DNA of 60,000 nt from Bolinopsis microptera (Eukaryota; Ctenophora; Tentaculata; Lobata; Bolinopsidae), in the NCBI RefSeq assembly GCF_026151205.1, contig NC_087073.1, positions 4,983,001-5,043,000 of the forward strand, in the 5' to 3' direction. The position numbers and the translations under genes were made by a program. Below, piece after piece: positions 12,513-24,921 of this stretch. Below the pieces are notes generated by a model. It did no database searches and had not been told where the DNA came from. It was given only the letters and a program-made list of their open reading frames with translations. The first letter of the stretch is position 1, and each line of letters starts with the position of its first letter.

Positions 12513-13726
12513 CTATCCATGAAATCCATTCATGACTCCAATCACAAAGTCGTCATCATCAGCGTAACACATCATGTCACCCCCGCCGAAGGGTCTCACA
12601 AAACCACCAACTGCCCTCTTTCCCGGGTATCCTGCTTCCCATTTGTCGATCCTGTAGTGTATGGTGAAGTACTTGTCTACGGAAGCCTCTTTCGTAGGGA
12701 ACTGGATAGCTCCGAAAAGCTCTGGGCAGCTTGATGATGCGTGGCTTTCGATATTCCAAGTGACTGCGAAGGAGCCTACTACCCTGAAATATAATTTCAT
12801 TTTAAGAGACGATTGTATTTGTACATGTAATGAATCGAAGTTCTGTCAACGAATAATTAGGTGATAAAAATGTGTAAAAATTGAGATGAAAAGAACGGTT
12901 AATTACAGGACCATTGGACCAATTTGAGACCCAATACTTACTCCGATGTTGAGATGAAAGACGCTCTTAGTAAAACGTTGGCTTCCACATCCAGGGACAT
13001 CTATGTAGAAATCTTCAGCACCTTAGAGTTAGAGGGGCCGAGAGTTTCATGTCAGTCATTATATTTATTATAAAATCTTCGTTTATTTTGGAAGATGGAA
13101 TGCAGGAGCAAGGTCTACGAATAAATGTAATTTAAAAAAATAGATAGATATTTAATAAATGAAAAAACCTGCTACTTCAAGTAGCATGTTTTCAATTTTG
13201 CAGATATTTTAACGTATTACCTCGAAGTGCACTGACGTGAAGTCCACCGGGTGCAACCTGGAAGAGGTTTGTTATTCCAATGTATACTGAATCAGCCAAG
13301 AAGAACTGGAGGTTCCCCTGTAAGAACATGCCCGTATACTGGGGTGTGCTCCCCCAGGCAATGTTCATGGTCGGTTGGAAGTTCTCCCCCATGCGGTACG
13401 CCAGATCGGAACGGTGCCAGTAAATACCATCTTTGTTGGCAGTGTCGGTGAAGCTGAAGATTTTATATTTAGTTTTTTATGTGTTAGCTCGCGTAATCTT
13501 AAAATTTGGCACACCAAAATAAACTTGGTACTCAAAATAAAATTAACACTGTTAATAGTGGAAAATTTTGTTAATCGCTTTATTGATATTATTTTAAAAT
13601 TTCGTCGCCCTAAAGAAAAAGAAGCTACTTTGCACTGGACCTAGGTGTGAACCAGCTGGTTGAAGCTTGAGAGATCCCCAGGAGCAATGTCACCAGAGCT
13701 ATCAGTCGAATACAACTTATTGCCAT
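12513..13726 (-). pseudogene. copy A of the secreted-protein gene, frameshifted at the start of exon 4
   Basis: Exons on the minus strand are 13726-13641, 13453-13221, 13021-12942 and 12783-12513, each at the same boundary as copy B. Exons 1-3 have the same lengths as in B (86, 233 and 80) and are open. Exon 1 encodes the same signal peptide (MAISCIRLIALVTLLLG). Exon 4 has one extra base near 12774 (AGGCTCC against AGGTCC in B). When joined in phase 0 it is read out of frame and stops at 12577-12579. The homologous frame downstream of the insertion is still open to a TAG at 12513-12515 and nearly identical to B, so the lesion is recent. An alternative splice site restoring the frame was not found. 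Its upstream region, to about 14300, resembles that of B. Confidence 0.7.
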
Positions 13727-14299
13727 GGTTTAGATTATTTTGAAACCTGATCAGAAGGACCGAGGTGAGATAAGACGTGTGGTTACAATAACGTTGGGAA
13801 TAAAGAACTAAATCTTAATAATCGAATAGAAATGTTTTTGCGGTCGTTATAAACAGCAAAAGTACTTAAATTAAAGAAAAAAAGCGTCCTCTTTTTTAGG
13901 TTAATAGAAATATTGTTGATTGGAGCTGGTTGAGTCTTGTAACAAATCTCAGCTCAGTAACGGACTGAATAAATATCAGAGCAACCTTAGTTTTAAAGCA
14001 CTCCAGCTAGTCCGTGGAAACCTGTGTGGTACATCTTCACCGCCCAAAATTTGGTACTTTCTTCGTCGACTAGTGTGTTATCTTAATTACATTGCAGGTG
14101 AGAAATTAGGGAGGCTAATGGACAATGGCGTGCAAAATGCAGATAATACATAATTATGGTTACATTAGTCCCACTATGACATGAACTTAAATTAAACTTC
14201 AACTCCTTCAGGGAGAATAGCCTTTGCAAAGGTTTTATTCGCAGTACCTCGTTTGTTGGTTATAAAGAAGCAATCTCACGAGTGGAGTCCAGAAAATTC

Positions 14300-15088
14300 G
14301 TTTAAAATATAATTGTTTTTCCCTGATGGAAACAGCTGTTATCTTTATTAACTTAACAAATTCTGCGCAGGTAATTAAAATTATAGCACTGCAAAAATAT
14401 TTTTACCAAGATGAATTAATTCCGAAATTTGAAATGGCATTATTTCAAATATTATGTTATACGTATTCAACGATCTCAATTTAAAATTCGAACAATTATC
14501 TTCGGATATTTGTATTACAATAATTAGGCATGAATTTCCAAACATCGCGATCGGTTAAAATTTCCTGCTCAACATCTCAGCAATTATTGTAATGTAAATT
14601 GGCACTCTCATCGTCCAAAATAATTATCTAAACATCTGCGGTCGTAAAATAATTGAAATTTAATCACCGAAATCGACCCTTCCTTGCATTTTGTCTCTAC
14701 AGCTCAAGCTTTACTATTTACTGTCTATACTAGTATGCTAATTATCTCAAGATGTGTGTTTGTGTATTCGTTCGTTCGCGTGTAATTTCTGAACGGCTTA
14801 ATGAAGAAAACAGTAAGAGTTACGGGGCTGGTTTTTTCGGTATAGTGCCAACAAAACTCTGACCAAGCCAATTGATTGAGGTTTTTTAAATCAGCCGGTG
14901 GTAAGTGGTTTAATTGATCATTTTGTGACCCAAATGTGATACTAAAGTGTCTCACGCACTCTCGCTCTCTCCCACTCTAGGCTCTCTCTGCCCCCCCCCC
15001 CCCCCCCCCATACATAACAGATTTGCGATAAAATTATGTAATTTGTCAGTGGACCTCAAGATTGGCTATCAAATATTACTATAAGATA
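14300..15088. other. left part of the central spacer of the inverted gene cluster
   Basis: AT-rich upstream sequence of copy A, with no further gene. A run of 19 C lies at 14991-15009. Confidence 0.4.
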
Positions 15089-15090
15089 TA

Positions 15091-16066
15091 CAGGGTGAGT
15101 TGAAAATAGTGTGTGGAAAGTAAATGGCTCTAATTTTTTTGACAAATGAAATTTCCACTTAATTTTTGCATATTTAGGTAATGAAAATATATACTTTTTA
15201 TAATAATACAATTAAAATACTTAATAATTAATAATTTGCTCAACCCATCGTCCTTTATTAGTAGGACATATTGATAACGTGTAAGACAATTGTCTATAGC
15301 CGACTTGACTGTATTATGGGGGCAGGGGGGTCTTCATGGAAATTTTCTCAAAATCTACTTTTTAGTCAGTTGTTTCTGATAGAGGGGAGTTATATCTATC
15401 AGATGCTTTTGATGCCGTGGAAAAATATCGTTCCTAGCCGAAATTATTGCCGGTCAAAGGTCAGCGCGTGTGTGGTAATTGTATTGCGCGAGCGATTTTT
15501 GATCGCGTGCCCTGAAAATCGAGTCTAAAAATCTATTTTCTCCTACATTTTTTGAGCAATCACCCTGAAACTTTCAGTATATGTTCTAAGGATCATTTAG
15601 AAGAGATGAGCCAGACAGAATTTTGAGATAGGCCTTTAAAAAAATTTTATTCGATTTTGAAAATCTTGGACCTCGTTTTTTGATGATTTTTTGAGGTCCA
15701 CGATTTTCAAAATCGAATAAAAATTTTTAAAAGACCTATCTCAAAATTTTGTCTTGCTCATCTCTTTTAAATGATCCCTAGAACATATCCTGAAAGTTTC
15801 AGGGTGATTGCTTTAAAAATGTAGGAGAATATAGATTTTTAGACTCGATTTTCAGGGCACACGATTTGAGAACCCCATTAGGACGAATTTAAGATTTTTT
15901 GGAAAACTGCCAAAAATCAACCAAATTATGAGTTAGAATCAAATGAGAGGCAAAAATGAAATATGTAAAGTTTATGAACTGATAGCAATTCACCTTTCAA
16001 AATTTGCTCCTTCATAAAAAAAATGATCGATTTTTACTTTCCACACACTATTTTCAACTCACCCTG
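15091..16066. mobile_element. 976-bp TA-flanked inverted-repeat (foldback, MITE-like) DNA element
   Basis: The first 34 bases, starting CAGGGTGAGTTGAAAATAG (15091-15124), recur as the reverse complement at 16033-16066. TA lies directly outside both ends (15089-15090 and 16067-16068). The CAGGGTG start next to TA is typical of Tc1/mariner-type ends. Inside, 15507-15674 and 15693-15860 form a second, imperfect inverted repeat of about 168 bp around an 18-base loop. There is no transposase ORF, so it is a non-autonomous or internally rearranged element. Confidence 0.75.
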
Positions 16067-16068
16067 TA

Positions 16069-18600
16069 TTTGGTTTATCAGCTCTGTATAAGTTGATGAA
16101 TAATAATCTTAACCATAATTTGTGGTGTCTTTAAGCTCTATGATAAACTCTTGCTACCTCCGAGTAGTGACTAGGGACAGTGTTTTCAGTGTGTATTATA
16201 TTGTGCTATGGAGTTCTCAAATTCTACATAATTCTCAGATTCGTGTGAACAATGAGCATGTTCAGAGAACATGGATCTATTTCAAATAATGGGTCAAATC
16301 ACGGCAGTTTCTGTGTGCAATTTGAGTCACGTGCCATCATTCAGCAGTCACGTGTTTCTCATTATGTCACGTGACTCTTAGCTGGAAAGGAATGCAGTGA
16401 GGCGAGGTTGTATGTACAATGGGTTCAATAATCAATATCTCCAAATAAGTGATAATGGAGGAATTTTAATTTCTTTGCTCTCTAATGTAAGTCTTTAGGG
16501 CACCGAATTATTTGTGACACTCGCTAAATGACTTGTCGAATTATCGAACGCTATTAGTCCTCAGAAACCCTATTAAAGAAGCTAAAACTACGTTGTTTAA
16601 TCGGTTCTACAGTTAATTGTCTGCAATCTGTCGTTATACGAGCAGTGGGTTACCCAGGTGGTAGTTCAGAAAGATATAGCGTCTAAACCATCAATAATCA
16701 ATATACCATGATTACGTACCCGTATTTGGTACATTGATCAAAAGCCACCCTACCACCAGCCAAATGATTGGTAGAATGTAACTATTGTTTTGGTGCAGTT
16801 GGTGCAAGTTTATTTAATGATAAATTAATCAATTTTAATAGCACTAAAGATTTAGCACGAACGATTTACTTAAGTATTATTGAAAATAAATGAGTTTCAG
16901 AAATTACTTTAGATTAAAGTTAAGTCTAACAATATAATAGTGTCACTATTCTCTCATAATATCCTGACCAACTCATTCACACTGTTCAGATGTTTCTCCA
17001 TACTGCTCACAGTACTTTTCCTAATGACAGAGGAGAAGCGCTCTAGCCTTCATAAATCGTAAAAGTCTATTTTCTAAGATTGAAAGACATACGAAATCAG
17101 CCAAGTTGACGCCCCCAAAATTAGAAAACTCCGATGTTGGATATTTCGGGAGGTCAGGGCAGCAGTGAAGCTTGAAAATTTGGGGTCTAGGTCTGATGCT
17201 GGTAGTCAAATGATTCGTATCATTCGATAAGTGATGGGATTATGTGAGGTGTTAGTGCTATCCGCACGTACTACTCGTCCATTAACAGTACTCCTAGGTC
17301 GTGTGGCTGGCGACACCAGGCCGGCTACAACACCTCCAGCCACTCTGTGCTGGCTCCAACCATCCTCCCCTGGCTCCTCCCCTGGCTCCTGCCATCTCTA
17401 CTCAGTAGCCAGGGATGCTCGGACACGACACACTCCAGTGAGGTGGACCATATGTCTACTTGAGCCAATAAGAGTAGATCTCCAACGAGAAACAGCCAAT
17501 AAGAACAGAGGTAGGGGGACAGATGACCAATAGGAACCAGTTGCTGTTTGAGAATAGGTGCATGCTGGGAACTTTACTGGGCCGCTGTTATTCAACTGTT
17601 TCACACAAATCAAATCAAGTGTAATCATTAATGAAATCGAAGTATTAGCCTTAAATATGATTTGGAGCACGTTCTATTGCGATTGGAGCTTTTCCAGGCC
17701 TCGAGCCGGAGTTCTCTAGTTGGTATTAACTTTATCAGATTCGTTAGCGTTATTATATTTGGCACAATTCGTTAGACATGTTGGTGCCGGCAAGTGATTA
17801 ACAACCGAGTTTTTGCTGGTTAACTAGCAGCCTCAAATGTGGAATGACATTGAATAGAGAGGATTATTGGATCAGCCAGGAGAGAAGTGAGGAAATGAAT
17901 GTGCTTGAAATATGCTGTTTGATTGATTGGTTTATCTTTGAACCTACTGAGTTATGATGACGACATGGCTTCAGTACGAAGTCAAACTGATCATAAAATC
18001 CATGGATAATAATAGAAGTCGTAACTTTACTGGCCCTACGCTGAAGAGCAAGGTAGCAGCTAAACCGCTTCGGAGTTTTATATTAGCCTAATTGCTAGAG
18101 CTGTAATTGCTAGAGCTGTAATTGCAGAGAAGAATTCACTGGTTTGGAAACGCTGAAGTTCCAATACCATATAATTATAATAAGTGCTAGGAAAGCCCAG
18201 TCCCGATTAAAGTGAGGTACATGGTAGACTGACTACGCTGACACGCTGGTTTTACAGGTAAATATCAACATGTATTATTGAGGAGTTATTTATAGGGTCT
18301 CAAGTCTCAACTTCAAAATTTTTTTGATTTTTTGATTTGTATTCCATCCGTGACCTGAACCAGAAAAGCTGTGCTTCCCTACTAAATGTGGAATCGCTCA
18401 ATCCAATCCCTCATTGACTCAAACAGGAGTGCTACCTGGGGACCTCAGGTTTTTCTGTTCATAAATTGAAGATGCGGCGGAATGACAAGCTGAGCGCCGC
18501 CCAGTAAACAGGAGTGGTATTACAGAACTTGAAAGAATGATGGATCAAAAAGAGAATAGTGGAGAGAATACGTATAAAATATTTGGATAATTTCAAATTT
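16069..18600. other. right part of the cluster spacer; no supported gene
   Basis: Contents seen: CACGTG sites near 16330-16370, three CCAAT motifs at 17465, 17495 and 17527, a direct duplication of a unit containing GCTAGAGCTGTAATT near 18095-18125, and a dispersed repeat copy at 18474-18513. Open frames at 17231-17533 and 17398-17670 overlap on opposite strands and have no coding signs. Confidence 0.4.
18474..18513 (-). repeat. dispersed repeat family 3 (GGCGGCGCTCAGC), copy 1
   Basis: The reverse complement reads GGGCGGCGCTCAGCTTGTC followed by ATTCCGCCG, and the match continues to TTTATGAACA. Related plus-strand copies are at 54149-54230 and, more diverged, 55240-55290. Confidence 0.55.
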
Positions 18601-19984
18601 CGGAATTAATTCATCTTATTCTTGGTAAAAATATTGCTATGATTCTGATAACCTGTGTTGAATTTGTTGAGTTAATCAAGATAACAGCTGTGCTATCATT
18701 TGTACTGATCAATCAGGAAAAAACAAGATGTACCACACGGACTAGCTGGGGTGCTTTAAGCCAACAAATTATATATTAAACGAATTTTCTGGACTCCACT
18801 CGTGAGATCATTGCTCCTTTATAACCAACATGCGAGGTACTGTGAAACTGAACCTTCGCCAAGGCTATTCTCCCTAAAGAGGCTTAAGTTTAATTCAAGT
18901 TCATGTAATATTGTAATAGTCAGTCGGACAAATGCTATCATATTTTCTGCATTTCGCACCCCATTGTCCATTAGCCCCCTAATTTCTCACCTGCAATGTA
19001 ATTAAGATAACACACTAATCGACGAAGAAAGTACCAAGTTTTGGGCGGTGAAGATGTACCACACAGGTTTTCACGGACTAGCCGGGGTGCCTTGAGCCAA
19101 AGGTTGCCTTAATATTGATTAAGTCTGTTACTGAACTGAGAATCGTTACAAGACAAAAAACATTTCTATTCTATAATTAAAAGTTTTTTCCCTTCACATC
19201 CTGCAGTATTGTAGCCACACGTCTTATCTCACCTCGGTCCTTCTGATCAGGTTTCAAAATAATCTAAACCATGGCAATAAGTTGTATTCGCCTGACACTA
19301 ATTATTAATAAAACAATTATTTATTTTTACGCCACTACCAAACAATTTTAATAATAACTAAATCAGTGGAGGCTTGAGGAGGTTTCAAGTGTCGAAGGCC
19401 ACTGCTTAACTTTGGATTTGAGAGTGACCTGTGCTTAAACTGTCTCAACCATCCACTACGTCAATATACTTATTATATTTATATAGAAAATTTGGGAATA
19501 TAATAATCTGAAATAATTCTAAAATTACTTATTGGTTTAATTTGGTGACACAGGAGAGCCTGCAGTCGAGTTTTAGTTTAGAATTTGATATCAAGTTTTA
19601 AATAGGTTGACCATGTTTCATGGCAGAGAGATATCATGTGTGCACTGTGCATAGCCGTTCGTTGACAAAACTTCGATTCATATACAATCGTCTCCATGAT
19701 ACTAAAATGAAATTATATTTAAGGGCAGTCGGTCCTTCGCAGTCACTTGGAATTTTGAAAGCCACGCATCATCAAGCTGCCCAGAGCTATTCGGAGCTAT
19801 CCAGTTCCCTACGAAAGAGGCTTACGTAGACAAGTACTTCACCATACACTACAGGATCGACAAATGGGAAGCAGGATACCCGGGAAAGAGGGCAGTTGGT
19901 GGTTTTGTGAGACCCTTCGGCGGGGGTGACATGATGTGTTACGCTGATGATGACGACTTCGTGATTGGAGTCATGACAGAGTAG
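18600..19984 (+). pseudogene. copy C of the secreted-protein gene, exons 2-3 lost
   Basis: The upstream region and the start of exon 1 (ATG at 19271, MAISCIRL) match copy B, but similarity stops near 19300. After about 300 unrelated bases, similarity resumes before exon 4. Exon 4 (19724-19984) follows AAG in place of CAG at the acceptor. It is open for 86 codons in the correct frame, with a changed C-terminus (VMTE). Exon 4 is therefore intact and exons 2-3 are missing. It is most likely non-functional. Confidence 0.65.
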
Positions 19985-20039
19985 AAACATTTTCACAGAT
20001 GAACATAATGTCTATTAATGGGACGTTTACGATTTTCCG

Positions 20040-20848
20040 ACTTCTTTAAGATCTGTTTATTCATGGCTAATTATTGTAATAAAAATATCCGAAGATTGTT
20101 CGAATTCTAAAATGAGATCGTTGAATACGTATAGCATAATATTTGAAATAATTCCGTTTCAAATTTCGGAATTAATTCATATTGGTAAAAATATTTTTGC
20201 AGTGCTATAATTTTAATTACCTGCGCAGAATTTGTTAAGTTAATAAAGATAACAGCTGTTTCCATCAGGGAAAAACAATTATATTTTAAACAAATTTTCT
20301 GGACTTCACTCGTGAGACTGCTTCTTTATAACCAACAAACGAGGTACTGCGAATAGAACCTTTGCCAAGGCTATTCTCCCTGAAGGAGTTGAAGTTTAAT
20401 TTAAGTTCATGTCATAGTGGGACTAATGTAATCATATTTTCTGTATTTGCACGCCATTGTCCATTAGCCCCCTAATTTCTCACCTGCAATGTAATTAAGA
20501 TAACACACTAATCGACGAAGAAAGTACCAAGTTTTGGGCGGTGAAGATGTACCACACAGGTTTTCACGGACTAGCCGGGTGCTTTAAAACTAGGGTTGCT
20601 CTGATATTTATTCAGTCTGTTACTGAGTCGAGTTTCGTTACAAGACTCAGCCAGTCAACTTTATTTCTATTAACCTCAAAAAGGAGGACTCTTTTTTACT
20701 TTAATTTGAGTACTTTTTCTGTTTATAACGACCAAAAACATTTCTATTCGATTATTAAAAGATTTTGTACTTTATTCCCAACGTTATTGTAGCCACACAT
20801 CTTATCTCAGCTCGGTCCTTCTGATCAGGTCCCAAAATAATCTAAACC
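20040..20848 (+). promoter_or_regulatory. upstream region of copy B, shared by all cluster copies
   Basis: This stretch is repeated upstream of copies A (minus, to about 14300), C (about 18600-19270) and D (minus, to about 12120). A TATA-like TTTATAACC lies near 20328. Just before the ATG is a conserved block containing CGGTCCTTCTGATCAGG. The transcription start is not placed; an untranslated exon or intron is possible because the TATA-like site is some 500 bases from the ATG. Confidence 0.4.
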
Positions 20849-22060
20849 ATGGCAATAAGTTGTATTCGACTGATAGCTCTGGTGACATTGCTTCTGGGGA
20901 TCTCTCAAGCTTCAACCAGCTGGTTCACACCTAGGTCCAGTACAAACTAGCTTCTTTTTCTTTAGGGCGACGAAAATTTAAAATAATATCAATAAAGCGA
21001 TTAAACAAAATTTTCCACTATCAACAGTGTTAATTTTATTTTGAGTACCAAGTTTATTTTGGTGTGCCAAATTTGAAGATTACGTGAGCTAACACATAAA
21101 AAACTAAATATAAAATCTTCAGCTTCACCGACACTGCCAGCAAAGATGGTATTTACTGGCACCGTTCCGATCTGGCGTACCGCATGGGGGAGAACTTCCA
21201 ACCGACCATGAACATTGCCTGGGGGAGCACACCCCAGTATACGGGCATGTTCTTACAGGGGAACCTCCAGTTCTTCACGGCTGATTTAGTATACATTGGA
21301 ATAACAAACCTCTTCCAGGTTTCACCCGGTGGACTTCACGTCAGTGCACTTCGAGGTAATACGTTAAAATATCTGCAAAATTGAAAACATGCTACTTGAA
21401 GTAGCGGGTTTTTTCATTTATTAAATATCTATCTATTTTTTCAATTACATTTATTCATAGACCTTGCTCCTGCATTCCATCTTCCAAAATAAACGAAGAT
21501 TTGATAATAAATATAATGACTGACATGAAACTCTCGGCCCCTCTAAGGTGCTGAAGATTTCTACATAGATGTCCCTGGATGTGGAAGCCAACGTTTTACT
21601 AAAAGCGTCTTTCATCTCAACATCGGAGTAAGTATTGGGTCTCAAATTGGTCCAATGGTCCTGTAATTAACCGTTCTTTTCATCTCAATTTTTACACATT
21701 TTTATCACCTAATTATTTGTTGACAGAACTTCGATTCATTACATGTACAAATACAATCGTCTCTTAAAAAGTTAAAATGAAATTATATTTCAGGGTGGTA
21801 GGTCCTTCGCAGTCACTTGGAATATCGAAAGCCACGCATCATCAAGCTGCCCAGAGCTTTTCGGAGCTATCCAGTTCCCTACGAAAGAGGCTTACGTAGA
21901 CAAGTACTTCACCATACACTACAGGATCGACAAATGGGAAGCAGGATACCCGGGAAAGAGGGCAGTTGGTGGTTTTGTGAGACCCTTCGGCGGGGGTGAC
22001 ATGATGTGTTACGCTGATGATGACGACTTCGTGATTGGAGTCATGAATGGATTTTATTGA
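20849..22060 (+). CDS. intact copy B: secreted protein of 221 residues, four exons, family not recognised
   Basis: Exons are 20849-20934, 21123-21355, 21548-21627 and 21794-22060, with phases 2, 1 and 0 at the junctions (666 coding bases, stop TGA). The N-terminus MAISCIRLIALVTLLLGISQ is a clear signal peptide, cleaved around Ala21-Ser22. The mature part is rich in aromatics and Gly: YWHRSDLAYRMGENF and YTGMFLQGNLQFF in exon 2, DVPGCGSQRF in exon 3, TWNIESHASSSCPELFGA and KWEAGYPGKRAVGGFV in exon 4, then an acidic YADDDDF near the end. Only three Cys are seen in the mature chain. No membrane segment follows the signal, so it is probably secreted. The first donor (CTAG|GTCCAG) is weak but conserved in copy A. 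Position and splice structure are shared with copies A, C and D. No function is assigned. Confidence 0.8.
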
Positions 22061-22460
22061 TAGAAACATTTTCACAGATGAACATAATGTCTATTAATAT
22101 TTAATGGGACGTTTACGATTTTCCGACTTCTTTAAGATCTGTTTATTAATCAAACCGAACGTTAAATTTCGTTTTAAAGCCTGCGGTTTCGGGATTTTGA
22201 AACTTGATTTGGCACACGGTTGATCAGATTATGAATTTTCAAAAATCGAATGATTAAAATTGTTTATAAAATCATGCATCATGGATATTACATTTTGTTT
22301 GTTACCTGTAGGAACAACTTAGAAACTTTCCGAGTTTTATTTCTTATCTTAATCGATGAAGGTTTGAATAATAAGTGAACCATATATGTTAACTGTGTAC
22401 GGAGCAATATTAAATCAATATTTGTGCCAGAAAATTCTGGTTAGCTCTACTCAATGATCA
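22061..22460. other. 3' flank of copy B
   Basis: Similar to the 3' flank of copy A (12120-12512, opposite strand), which extends the duplicated unit past the stop codon. No gene. Confidence 0.45.
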
Positions 22461-22471
22461 ATCAAACATTT

Positions 22472-24892
22472 TAACACCACAGTACCAACCACAGTACCAA
22501 CCACAGTACCCACCACAGTACCAACTACAGTACCCACAACAGTACCCACTACAGTACCCACCACAGTATCCACCACAGTACCCACAACAGTACCCACCAC
22601 AGTACCCACCACAGTACCCACAACAGTACCCACTACAGTACCCACCACAGTATCCACCACAGTACCAACCACAGTATCCACCACAGTACCAACCACAGTA
22701 CCAACTACAGTACCCACTACAGTACCCACCACAGTATCCACCACAGTATCCACCACAGTACCAACCACAGTACCAACTACAGTACCCACTACAGTACCCA
22801 CCACAGTATCCACCACAGTACCAACCACAGTATCCACCACAGTACCAACCACAGTATCCACCACAGTACCAACCACAGTACCCACCACAGTATCCACCAC
22901 AGTACCAACCACAGTACCAACTACAGTACCCACTACAGTACCCACCACAGTATCCACCACAGTACCCACCACAGTACCCACCACAGTACCAACTACAGTA
23001 TCCACCACAGTACCCACCACAGTACCCACCACAGTACCAACTACAGTACCCACTACAGTACCCACTACAGTACCAACTACAGTACCCACCACAGTACCAA
23101 CTACAGTAACCACCACAGTACCCACCACAGTACCAACTACAGTACCCACCACAGTGCCCACCACAGTATCCACCACAGTACCAACTACAGTACCCACTAC
23201 AGTACCCACTACAGTACCAACTACAGTACCCACCACAGTACCAACCACAGTATCCACCACAGTACCAACCACAGTACCCACCACAGTACCCACCACAGTA
23301 CCCACCACAGTACCCACCACAGTACCCACCACAGTGCCCACCACAGAACCAACTACAGTACCCACAACAGTACCCACCACAGTACCCACCACAGTACCAA
23401 CTACAGTACCCACAACAGTACCCACCACAGTACCCACCACAGTACCAACTACAGTACCCACCACAGTACCAACTACAGTACCCACAACAGTACCCACTAC
23501 AGTACCCACCACAGTATCCACCACAGTACCAACCACAGTACCCACCACAGTATCCACCACAGTACCAACCACAGTACCCACCACAGTATCCACCACAGTA
23601 CCAACCACAGTACCAACTACAGTACCCACTACAGTACCCACTACAGTACCAACCACAGTACCCACTACAGTACCCACAACAGTACCCACCACAGTACCAA
23701 CCACAGTACCAACCACAGTACCCACCACAGTACCCACCACAGTACCAACTACAGTAACCACAACAGTACCCACCACAGTACCAACTACAGTAACCACAAC
23801 AGTACCCACCACAGTACCCACCACAGTATCCACCACAGTACCAACCACAGTACCCACCACAGTACCCACCACAGTACCCACCACAGTACCCACCACAGTA
23901 CCCACCACAGTACCCACCACAGTGCCCACCACAGTACCAACTACAGTATCCACCACAGTACCAACCACAGTACCCACCACAGTGCCCACCACAGTACCCA
24001 CCACAGTACCCACCACAGTACCCACTACAGTACCCACCACAGTACCCACCACAGTACCCACCACAGTATCCACCACAGTACCAACCACAGTACCCACCAC
24101 AGTATCCACCACAGTACCAACCACAGTACCAACTACAGTACCCACTACAGTACCCACCACAGTATCCACCACAGTACCCACCACAGTACCCACCACAGTA
24201 CCCACCACAGTACCAACTACAGTACCCACCACAGTACCCACCACAGTACCCACCACAGTACCAACTACAGTACCCACTACAGTACCCACCACAGTATCCA
24301 CCACAGTACCAACCACAGTACCCACCACAGTACCCACCACAGTACCCACCACAGTACCCACCACAGTGCCCACCACAGTACCAACTACAGTACCCACAAC
24401 AGTACCCACTACAGTACCCACCACAGTATCCACCACAGTACCAACCACAGTACCCACCACAGTATCTACCACAGTACCAACCACAGTACCCACCACAGTA
24501 TCCACCACAGTACCAACCACAGTACCAACTACAGTACCCACTACAGTACCCACCACAGTATCCACCACAGTACCCACCACAGTACCCACCACAGTACCCA
24601 CCACAGTACCAACTACAGTACCCACCACAGTACCCACCACAGTACCAACTACAGTACCCACTACAGTACCCACTACAGTACCCACCACAGTATCCACCAC
24701 AGTACCCACCACAGTACCCACTACAGTACCCACCACAGTACCCACCACAGTACCCACCACAGTACCAACCACAGTACCCACCACAGTACCCACCACAGTA
24801 CCCACCACAGTACCCACCACAGTACCCACCATAGTACCCACTACAGTACCCACTACAGTACCCACCACAGTACCAACCACAGTACCCACCAC
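22472..24892. repeat. 2.4-kb minisatellite, 12-bp unit CCCACCACAGTA, about 200 copies
   Basis: Units differ mainly at two or three positions (CCCACC, CCAACC, TCCACC, CCAACT), and blocks of variants recur, giving higher-order structure. Because the unit is a multiple of three and one frame on each strand lacks stops, there is an open plus frame from about 22459 to 25031 (Pro-Thr-Thr-Val repeats, then about 47 non-repeat residues) and an open minus frame from 24892 to 22451 (Gly-Thr-Val-Val). The plus frame has no ATG before the array and no signal peptide. A mucin-like coding exon cannot be excluded, but non-coding satellite is simpler. Confidence 0.85.
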
Positions 24893-24921
24893 GAGGATAC
24901 CTCTATCTCATTCTCCCATGT

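Noticed and set aside
17231-17670. Overlapping plus and minus frames as genes
   Set aside because: No splice, domain or codon support; the stretch looks like promoter sequence with CCAAT motifs.
22451-24892. 813-codon minus-strand Gly-Thr-Val-Val frame as a protein
   Set aside because: It is a by-product of a 12-bp satellite on the complementary strand; there is no unique sequence beyond a few residues.
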